From contig JAHEAM010000297.1 of NCBI GenBank assembly GCA_024642765.1, positions 1 through 5,291 of the forward strand: a stretch of DNA of 5,291 bases. The letters run 5' to 3'. A program made the position numbers and the translations under genes. Shown in pieces: positions 1-5,291 of the stretch (positions are counted from its first letter, which is position 1; every line of letters begins with the position of its first letter). The notes beneath the pieces were generated by a model. That model was given only the letters and a program-made list of their open reading frames with translations. It did not search any database and was not told the origin of the DNA. The stretch comes from Planctomycetaceae bacterium (GTDB lineage: Bacteria; Planctomycetota; Planctomycetia; Pirellulales; Pirellulaceae).

Positions 1-439
1 TAAAGCTCATTTTGAACCAACCAACATTGCCAACATTGGATTTGAATCCAACATATCGCGTTCCCGTGCCATCAAAGGTCGTTCCCCCCCCTAGGGAACT
101 CGTCCCCACAAACGTCGCCGCATTTAACATTGCACCAAAGGCAAAGGTCTGAATACTTGCTATCGCTCGGGGACTTCCAACAATCATTGTTCGTCCAATG
201 CCACCCCACTGGTCATTGAATTGGGCAAAATCAACGGCTGTGTTAGAACCATCTACAACTTGATCGATATTGAAAGTCGCGAAGTTAAACGTACCTGATG
301 AAAATGCAATAGCCGCAGATGCGCTACCACCATTCCAGGTGATATCGAGAATGTCGGCTTGCAAATCTGGGGCGAGGTACATCGATGAAAGTGCCACACC
401 AAAAGTTGATGCGATGTGTTTTTTATTGATTGCCACCAT
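1..439 (-). CDS. Secreted protein of unknown function, N-terminal part (3' end outside window)
   Basis: An open frame read from the ATG at 439-437 runs off the left edge and gives 146 residues without a stop. The N-terminus has a short basic stretch (INKKH), a hydrophobic segment at about residues 9-24 and a plausible signal peptidase site after LQA (about residue 28), so export is likely. The mature part is rich in Gly, Ser, Thr, Phe and Asn and looks beta-stranded. It ends with GTRYVGFKS and GWFKMSF, a pattern seen in bacterial secreted proteins that often carry a C-terminal PEP-CTERM-type sorting tail; that end is not visible, so the link is inference. ATG 439 is the first start after the in-frame stop at 493-491 and has a GGAG upstream. 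The gene lies 145 bases downstream of the long hydrolase gene on the same strand. No specific function is recognised. Confidence 0.8.
   Translation of the reverse strand, partial: MVAINKKHIASTFGVALSSMYLAPDLQADILDITWNGGSASAAIAFSSGTFNFATFNIDQVVDGSNTAVDFAQFNDQWGGIGRTMIVGSPRAIASIQTFAFGAMLNAATFVGTSSLGGGTTFDGTGTRYVGFKSNVGNVGWFKMSF
21..38. repeat. Perfect 9-bp tandem duplication inside the secreted-protein gene
   Basis: CCAACATTG occurs twice head to tail (21-29 and 30-38). On the minus strand it encodes Asn-Val-Gly twice in succession. It keeps the frame and could be a small slippage duplication or simply a repeated beta-strand/turn motif. Confidence 0.7.
84..91. repeat. Run of eight C (eight G in the coding strand)
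   Basis: An uninterrupted C8 tract on the plus strand reads as Gly-Gly-Gly in the minus-strand secreted-protein gene. The frame is open on both sides of the tract as given. A gain or loss of one base would truncate the protein, so the tract is a possible slippage or sequencing-error site. Confidence 0.85.
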
Positions 440-449
440 TGCGTGTGTT

Positions 450-453
450 CTCC
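450..453 (-). promoter_or_regulatory. Ribosome binding site of the left-edge secreted-protein gene
   Basis: GGAG on the minus strand lies 10 bases before the ATG at 439. It supports that start, which also places the signal peptide directly at the N-terminus. Confidence 0.5.
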
Positions 454-543
454 GAAAAAATCTGTTTGATGACGAGGGAATTGCTAAGAGCTAAAATAGG
501 CAGAATAATTTGATTGGGAAGCCTTTATTAGCTGTTTTGCCCC

Positions 544-569
544 AAAAAATGCAAATTAGTGTATTTTTT
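544..569. terminator. Weak AT-only inverted repeat between co-directional genes
   Basis: AAAAAAT (544-550) can pair with ATTTTTT (563-569) across a 12-base loop, 16-41 bases beyond the stop codon of the long minus-strand gene. The stem has no GC core, so this is at best a weak or factor-assisted terminator. It is the only candidate seen in the 440-584 gap, where no convincing promoter for the downstream secreted-protein gene stands out either. Confidence 0.2.
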
Positions 570-584
570 TGGAAAAATATTCGC

Positions 585-3533
585 TTAATGGGCTTTTTTC
601 GCCCGTTGTCGGTAGAGCAAGGGATCAACGACACCAGCCATTTTCGCGACTTGCATCGACATTTCTAGAAATCCGGAAACCTCCTTGGCAACTTTCGATG
701 GCTCTTGAATGACGTCTTGATAGCTAATCCGAACAAATGGGATGTTATGTTTCTTGAGCACCTCGATTGCAAATAACGCTTGTTGTTCAAAAACCTCTTT
801 CAAACGCTCTGGAGAAATCTCTCCGCCTTTGGCGTCCAGCCTTTGCAGCATCTTTTGTTGGGATTCGACGACTTCATCTGCGGTTCGATCCATAAAGACA
901 ACTTTGTACTTGCAATTTTGTGGAAGAAACGGAATGAGTGGAGCGACCACTTTGACGACCTTTCCTTCGGCTTGAGGTAGCCAGTCATTTTTCCTTGCGA
1001 GTTGTTTAACGATATCCGCTTCGTAGTATCCATTGGGGTTATTCTCATCGGCTGCACGCTGGTCATCCGTAAACGGCTGTAGCCCTCCGGAAACCAACAT
1101 TTGCATCATCACGGAGGTACCCGATCGAGGTAATCCCGAGACGATGATAATTTCCTGTTTGTCCACTTTGTTAGCTTCGCGCATTGGTTCCTGTGCCAAG
1201 CATGGTAGAAATTGGTTTCTTGTTTCCGCTTCCAAATCGGGGACGCTGGGCAGGATTTTTGAGAAATCAATTGTTTCGACTTTGGAAAAAACCAATACTT
1301 CGGCCGATTCCATCGTGTCGCCACGATCTACCAGCAAATCATTGGCTGCGTCGGAATGAAATTTAGCTTTATTTTGATCTGGCTTTTTGTCCGAATAGAT
1401 CCTTGCAAGAAACTGATGCGCTTCGGGAAAGTTTGGGTTTTGCGACAGAGCCGTCTCTAGGGATGAGATCACACTATCAATATTTTCTTGACAGCTCATT
1501 TTCGCTCTCGCGAAAAAGTAGTGCGCGGTTGGAAAGTGAAACTTGAGACCAATCGCTTGTTTTCCGTATTCAACCGCATTCTGGTCTTGACCTAATTCTT
1601 GGTTCACCCTGCAGAGTCCCAAGAGGGCATTCGCATTGGTTTCATCAAATTCAAGGGCTTTCATGAACGAACGCTGTGCATCTGTGTATCTTTTTAGCCC
1701 AAGATAGACATTGCCAAGTTGATATTGAAACCCAGAGCTTTGTGATGCCGTTTTCTCTGCATTTTGCATATGCTCAAGCGCAGCGGCAAAGTTATCTTGT
1801 GACATTGCCACGGTCGCCGCCAAAAAGTCAAGCGTTTGCGGGTTTCCGCGGGCAACGGCTTTCAGTTTTCGAATGGTGTACGACTCTTCTGCCGAAAACA
1901 AATCGGGACGGCCGTTAGGTGCTCTGCGCGCCAAGGGTGGAATAGGTTGTTCGCTGCCTTTCGTTTTGTTTTCTTCATCAATTTTTTTGAGTTCTAGCCA
2001 ATGCTCCTTTCGTTTCTTCGCAATTTTTGCAACTTGCGCAATTCGTAATTTTGCTTCTGTTGCAGCCAATCGCCATCGCGAATTCAGGTCGTTGATCAAG
2101 TTCTGCAAATCGCGGTTTCGATCCAATGCCCGCAAACAATTGGCCAATTGAATACCAAATCGAAACTCGAGCGGATAATCCTCGTAAAGTCTAACCAAAA
2201 GGGGTAGGGCGTCGCCATGCATGCCAGCATCCATGAGTGCTCGGCCTAGGTTGTAATCAAGCTCACACTGACAATCAGCAACCGCCTCCCGAGCATCGTC
2301 CTTTGGTCGTTCGATATATCCAAGTGCGATTAGCTGCTCGAGCGCTTCGCCTGCCTCGTCAATGTCGACATCTTCGTTTGCGGGATGTTGGCCATCAGGT
2401 CCAATGACCTCTTCCCAAGTTGGAATTGTCTCGGCTTTTTGCACCGATTCGAAAACGTCAAACAAGACCTTGCCATCCATGTCTTCGGCAACTGGCAATC
2501 CGAAAAGTGACAAGATGGTGGGCGTGATATCCAACAGGTTGGCACCATGAGTTAGTTGATCTTTCTTGATATTCGGGCCTTTGATGGCGAAGATCCCGTA
2601 ATCTCGGTGCTCCAACGCCGGTCCCGCTGGTTCCGTCGGAATGGACTTAGGACGTAAGTGATCGGGATGAAAACCATGATCCGACATTAGAATCACTGTC
2701 GTTTCTTCATCTGCCAATTCCAATAGCCTTTCGAGCATCAGGTCATGAAAGATGTAGGCCATCGAAACCGCGTGTTGGTAGAAATGAAAGTCCTGTTCCG
2801 TTATCTGCTTTTGTTTTGGAGGATGGTACCGCATGAAGACGTGGCTGAAATGATCGATCGAGTCGTAATAGATCGCGGCGAAATCCCATGGCTGTGTCTC
2901 CAACAAATGTGTCGCGATGTTATGATTCGTCGAGCATTCGGCAAGCAATCTTAAACAAGCGGAAATGCGACTGTCCGAATCTTGGTCGACATCTTTGGCG
3001 TTGGGTATAAAGGGCAGGATATGCTCGACACCCAATTCCATTGGGTGAACGACGAGCGATTCCATTTCTTCCGCCAGCGCAGCGGGATGAACACTTTTGG
3101 GCGTTACCTTGCGCTTCTGGCTTGGGTTTTTTGGCGCCTTGTGAAAAAGGTCGGAAACCATGACGCCGTTGATCGGTTCGGCTGGGTGGCTAGGCCACCA
3201 GCCAACAACGATGGACTCGAGGTCTTGCTGATTCAATATGTTCCAAATCGCTTTACAACGGCGGGACCTGTTGGTCATCGGGCGCACGGCTTTGCCATTC
3301 TGTGTCGGTTCAATAAACCCGTAGATCCCATGTTTATGAGGCCTTTTCCCAGTTGCAATTGAGGTCCATAACATGGGCGACAATGCGGGCGAAAGTGTCG
3401 CCATGTTTCCCATTGTCCCACCTTCGATTAGGCGTTTTAGCGTGGGCATTTTCCCCGCATCGATCAACGGATTGATGACCTTCCAATCTGCTGCATCCCA
3501 ACCAATCAATAGTACTTTTTTGGTGTTGCTCAT
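585..3533 (-). CDS. Fusion protein: alkaline-phosphatase-fold hydrolase, TPR region, sulfotransferase
   Basis: This 982-residue protein has no signal peptide and is probably cytoplasmic. Residues 5-360 match the type I phosphodiesterase/nucleotide pyrophosphatase branch of the alkaline phosphatase superfamily. Visible metal-site residues are D13 (GWDAAD), the nucleophile position S52 (SPMLWTSIATG), D227 and H231 (DHFSH), D285-H286 (SDHG) and H329 (THGAN). Residues 425-455 look TPR-like and 490-525 are a charged, helical, possibly coiled-coil linker. Residues 568-735 hold about four or five TPR units, the clearest being QYQLGNVYLGLKRYTDA (603-619). Residues 793-970 resemble a PAPS-dependent sulfotransferase: a 5'-phosphosulfate loop LPRSGTS (801-807), NPNGYYE (832-838), and a 3'-phosphate motif R883-x7-S891. 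The start ATG lies just before the first beta strand, and an in-frame stop lies upstream at 3569-3567; no clear Shine-Dalgarno is seen. Substrates are unknown. By family the hydrolase could cleave phosphodiester, phosphomonoester or sulfate ester bonds, and the other end would transfer sulfate from PAPS. The domain calls are strong; the combined role is inference. Confidence 0.9.
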   Translation of the reverse strand: MSNTKKVLLIGWDAADWKVINPLIDAGKMPTLKRLIEGGTMGNMATLSPALSPMLWTSIATGKRPHKHGIYGFIEPTQNGKAVRPMTNRSRRCKAIWNILNQQDLESIVVGWWPSHPAEPINGVMVSDLFHKAPKNPSQKRKVTPKSVHPAALAEEMESLVVHPMELGVEHILPFIPNAKDVDQDSDSRISACLRLLAECSTNHNIATHLLETQPWDFAAIYYDSIDHFSHVFMRYHPPKQKQITEQDFHFYQHAVSMAYIFHDLMLERLLELADEETTVILMSDHGFHPDHLRPKSIPTEPAGPALEHRDYGIFAIKGPNIKKDQLTHGANLLDITPTILSLFGLPVAEDMDGKVLFDVFESVQKAETIPTWEEVIGPDGQHPANEDVDIDEAGEALEQLIALGYIERPKDDAREAVADCQCELDYNLGRALMDAGMHGDALPLLVRLYEDYPLEFRFGIQLANCLRALDRNRDLQNLINDLNSRWRLAATEAKLRIAQVAKIAKKRKEHWLELKKIDEENKTKGSEQPIPPLARRAPNGRPDLFSAEESYTIRKLKAVARGNPQTLDFLAATVAMSQDNFAAALEHMQNAEKTASQSSGFQYQLGNVYLGLKRYTDAQRSFMKALEFDETNANALLGLCRVNQELGQDQNAVEYGKQAIGLKFHFPTAHYFFARAKMSCQENIDSVISSLETALSQNPNFPEAHQFLARIYSDKKPDQNKAKFHSDAANDLLVDRGDTMESAEVLVFSKVETIDFSKILPSVPDLEAETRNQFLPCLAQEPMREANKVDKQEIIIVSGLPRSGTSVMMQMLVSGGLQPFTDDQRAADENNPNGYYEADIVKQLARKNDWLPQAEGKVVKVVAPLIPFLPQNCKYKVVFMDRTADEVVESQQKMLQRLDAKGGEISPERLKEVFEQQALFAIEVLKKHNIPFVRISYQDVIQEPSKVAKEVSGFLEMSMQVAKMAGVVDPLLYRQRAKKAH

Positions 3534-3739
3534 ATTAAAGTCTAAAAAAATGCAACCGGAGTGCCATCAGCCAGACGTCGGCCTCGTGCACTGCGGAAAA
3601 TTACGAATCTATCGCATCACAACGACAATCTCTTCTATCGTTACTTATGATCTTCTTAATATCAAACTCCTTCCGAGTAGCATTTCCATTTGGCCAATAA
3701 AATTTGATTGTGGATCGGTATTTTTGTCTTGATGCGCGA

Positions 3740-3745
3740 TATAAT
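3740..3745 (+). promoter_or_regulatory. Likely -10 box (TATAAT) of the DUF6263-like gene
   Basis: A perfect TATAAT lies 47 bases before the ATG at 3793, predicting a 5' leader of about 40 bases. No good -35 hexamer sits 16-18 bases upstream; TTGATT at 3704-3709 is too far away (30-base gap). It falls in the 259-base region (3534-3792) shared with the divergent long gene. No equally good promoter was seen for the minus direction, and no clear operator palindrome was found. Confidence 0.5.
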
Positions 3746-3781
3746 CTGTTCGAGTGTTACGACCGCACCTCCAACTCAATC

Positions 3782-3786
3782 AAAGG
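3782..3786 (+). promoter_or_regulatory. Ribosome binding site that selects the ATG at 3793
   Basis: AAAGG lies 6 bases before the ATG at 3793, good Shine-Dalgarno spacing. It argues against the upstream in-frame GTG at 3754, which would add 13 polar and basic residues before the signal peptide. Confidence 0.6.
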
Positions 3787-3792
3787 CGATTA

Positions 3793-4734
3793 ATGTCCCT
3801 ATCATCTACAAGACCGCTCTCGTTTATTTTTTTCGTGCTCGGAATTCTTGTCTTGTCAGGGTCGACCTCGCTTGCTCAGCAAAAAGAATCGTACCGTGCA
3901 CCTACCGCTGCCGATGGCACGTTGGAGTGGAAGTTCACCAAAGGTCAAACGATCAAGATGACGATGGATCAAGACGTCGAAACCAGCGTCAATATGGCCG
4001 GCAACGACATGAAATCCACCAACACGGCCATCAATGAAATTTCATTGTCGATTACAGACGTCGACAACAATGGTGTGGCGAGCGCCAACTACACAATCGA
4101 CCGAATGAAAATCTCTGTCAAAGCTCCAGGCGCATCTATTGAGTTTGATACGGCCGTCGACAAAGAACCGTCAGCTGAGGCTGCTGAAATCGCCGGCATG
4201 ATCGAGCCGTTGGTAGGCAAAGAGATGAAGCAAAAAATGGATAAATCTGGGAACGTCTTTGATATCGAATTGCCAGAAGGAATGTTTGATGGTGCGGCAT
4301 CGAATCCCATGGCTGCAGCTATGTTCAACGAAAATACAATCAAAGAAATGGCCAAAAAATTTGGCCTCAAATTTCCTCAGGCAAAACCTGAAGTCGGTTT
4401 TAAATGGGAAGAAACCGTCGAAATGGACATGGGTCCTGCCAAAGTTGCAACCGATACGAAGTACGAATACTTGGGTATTGCTGAAGTCGATGGCAAACCA
4501 CAACACGTCATTCTGGCAGAGGTCTTCATGTCATTCCCAGACGGCATCAGCGGTTTGGATGTCAATATGAAAGACGAAAACTCTAAAGCCATGTTCTATT
4601 TTGACGGGGTTGCTGGACAACTGACCAAAACAACCATGGACCAAAACGTGACGATGGAAATTGAGGTTCCAGGCCAGACCATTGTGCAAACACTAAAACA
4701 AAAAGTGACGACTAAATTTACTGCCGGCAAATAA
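3793..4734 (+). CDS. Exported DUF6263-like protein of unknown function
   Basis: The 313-residue product begins with a signal peptide: R7, a hydrophobic core at about residues 9-23 and a likely cleavage after SLA at residue 28, leaving a mature start of QQKESY. There is no lipobox cysteine, so a soluble periplasmic or extracellular protein is expected. The mature part opens with LEWKFTKGQTIKM and alternates short amphipathic strands with Met-, Asp- and Lys-rich turns, suggesting an all-beta fold with a helical middle (about residues 130-200). This resembles the DUF6263 family of planctomycete secreted proteins; the match is from memory and no profile was run. TMDQDV (57-62) and TMDQNV (281-286) recur near the two ends, followed by similar spacing to a Gly and a Thr-rich strand, hinting at a duplicated half. 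ATG 3793 is chosen over GTG 3754 because of AAAGG and the signal peptide. It is transcribed away from the long fusion gene and towards the oxidoreductase gene. No enzymatic motif is visible. Confidence 0.85.
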   Translation: MSLSSTRPLSFIFFVLGILVLSGSTSLAQQKESYRAPTAADGTLEWKFTKGQTIKMTMDQDVETSVNMAGNDMKSTNTAINEISLSITDVDNNGVASANYTIDRMKISVKAPGASIEFDTAVDKEPSAEAAEIAGMIEPLVGKEMKQKMDKSGNVFDIELPEGMFDGAASNPMAAAMFNENTIKEMAKKFGLKFPQAKPEVGFKWEETVEMDMGPAKVATDTKYEYLGIAEVDGKPQHVILAEVFMSFPDGISGLDVNMKDENSKAMFYFDGVAGQLTKTTMDQNVTMEIEVPGQTIVQTLKQKVTTKFTAGK

Positions 4735-4763
4735 AGCTGAGTGAATTGAGCGGAATGTCAATA

Positions 4764-4844
4764 TGAGCCGAAGGCCGTGAAGGGACCGACAACACTATTC
4801 GCACTGCATGGCGTTTTGCCCCAGGCCTCACGGCCTTCGGCTTA
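4764..4844. terminator. Long inverted repeat between convergent genes; possible bidirectional terminator or dispersed repeat
   Basis: AGCCGAAGGCCGTGA (4766-4780) is the exact reverse complement of 4828-4842, giving a 15-bp GC-rich stem that a G-T wobble and a T-A pair extend to 4764/4844. The loop is 47 bases (4781-4827). Each arm also contains a mini-palindrome (GCCGAAGGC or GCCTTCGGC). The element fills most of the 122-base gap between two convergent stop codons, which suits a terminator working both ways. No T-run follows either arm, so a canonical intrinsic terminator is not shown. The long loop and the arm sequence also fit a REP-like dispersed element. Confidence 0.6.
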
Positions 4845-4856
4845 CTTCCATTCGTG

Positions 4857-5291
4857 TTATCGCCAGTCCAGAATTTGCTCATGTTCAAGCAATGACTTTC
4901 GCAGCTTGTCGTAAGGCACTTCTTGAACGCTTACATCGTCATTCATGGCGATGTGAGCGGCAATGGCCGTAGTCTGTCCCAAAACCATAAAAACAGGTTC
5001 CATCCGAATGGAACCAAACGCAATATGGCTCGCCGATAGACAAACTGGCACAAACAGATTCGTACATTCCTTCCGCGCCGGTACGATGCTGCGATAAGAA
5101 ATCGGATACGGTGGAAACCCACCGACCTCAACATCGCCCTCGTTGTGCACAAACCCATCAGCACCCACATATCTTTGTACATTGTGAGAATCCATCGTAT
5201 ACGCGGCGAGCCCGATCGCATCCGTCACGACCTCGCGTCCCTGGCAGTGATTTTGGTTCATCACAAGGTCCGATTGCATACGGCGCGCTTC
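4857..5291 (-). CDS. FAD-dependent oxidoreductase, C-terminal part (5' end outside window)
   Basis: The frame is open to the right edge and gives the last 144 residues of a longer protein; it enters the window reading EARRMQSD. The Met at 5279 is therefore internal and not a start. The visible part fits the C-terminus of the FAD_oxidored family (PF12831-type), abundant in planctomycetes, usually several hundred residues long and with the FAD-binding Rossmann motif at the missing N-terminus. Supporting segments are EARRM near the entry, PPYPISYRSIVP, and the closing FAD-contact-like stretch ASHIAFGSIRMEP then VLGQTTAIAAHIAM, followed by a short tail ending ILDWR. The substrate cannot be told from this fragment. 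The gene is convergent with the DUF6263-like gene and separated from it by the inverted repeat. Confidence 0.8.
   Translation of the reverse strand, partial: EARRMQSDLVMNQNHCQGREVVTDAIGLAAYTMDSHNVQRYVGADGFVHNEGDVEVGGFPPYPISYRSIVPARKECTNLFVPVCLSASHIAFGSIRMEPVFMVLGQTTAIAAHIAMNDDVSVQEVPYDKLRKSLLEHEQILDWR

Noticed and set aside
36..51. Inverted repeat TTGGATT-TG-AATCCAA
   Set aside because: It lies wholly inside the coding frame of the secreted protein, has a 2-base loop, and has no regulatory context.
270..494. Open frame of 74 codons on the plus strand
   Set aside because: It lies opposite the minus-strand secreted-protein gene, whose frame has a signal peptide and an upstream GGAG; the plus-strand product has no recognisable feature.
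590..604. GGGC/GCCC mini-hairpin with a T6C loop (poly-A on the minus strand) at the end of the long gene
   Set aside because: The stem is only 4 bp and overlaps the last codons (AKKAH), so it is better explained by coding sequence than by a terminator.
2982..3362. Open frame of 126 codons on the plus strand
   Set aside because: It is antisense to the conserved hydrolase domain of the long minus-strand gene and its product resembles no family I know.
3373..3732. Open frame of 119 codons on the plus strand, reaching into the divergent intergenic region
   Set aside because: Its first half is antisense to the N-terminus of the hydrolase, there is no convincing ribosome binding site, and the product looks random.
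3754..3792. Upstream GTG start that would extend the DUF6263-like protein by 13 residues
   Set aside because: It would lie only about 9 bases after the TATAAT box, at or next to the predicted transcription start, and it puts a polar tail before the signal peptide; ATG 3793 has AAAGG at good spacing.
4171..4506. Open frame of 111 codons on the minus strand
   Set aside because: It is antisense to the DUF6263-like gene, whose plus-strand frame is supported by a signal peptide, ribosome binding site and promoter.

Overview
The window looks like a piece of a planctomycete chromosome, most likely a Pirellulaceae-type bacterium. This is inferred from gene content and not from any marker gene. The grounds are a large protein joining an alkaline-phosphatase-fold hydrolase, TPRs and a sulfotransferase, a secreted DUF6263-like protein, a FAD-dependent oxidoreductase of a type common in planctomycetes, moderate GC, and loose spacing with few strong Shine-Dalgarno sites.

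Layout from left to right. Bases 1-439 (minus strand) hold the N-terminal part of a secreted protein whose 3' end lies outside the window. A gap of about 145 AT-rich bases follows. Bases 585-3533 (minus) hold the dominant gene, a 982-residue three-part protein. Bases 3534-3792 are a divergent intergenic region with a perfect TATAAT box facing right. Bases 3793-4734 (plus) hold a 313-residue exported protein of unknown function. Bases 4735-4856 separate two convergent genes and carry a 15-bp perfect inverted repeat. Bases 4857-5291 (minus) hold the C-terminal end of a FAD-dependent oxidoreductase whose start lies outside the window.

Nothing shows that the genes form one pathway. The long gene and the secreted-protein gene are co-directional but widely spaced. 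The DUF6263-like gene is divergent from the long gene and convergent with the oxidoreductase. No tRNA, rRNA, CRISPR array, transposase or attachment site was seen. The most unusual item is the long protein, which keeps recognisable catalytic motifs of both a metal-dependent phospho/sulfo-hydrolase and a PAPS-dependent sulfotransferase, joined by a TPR scaffold.
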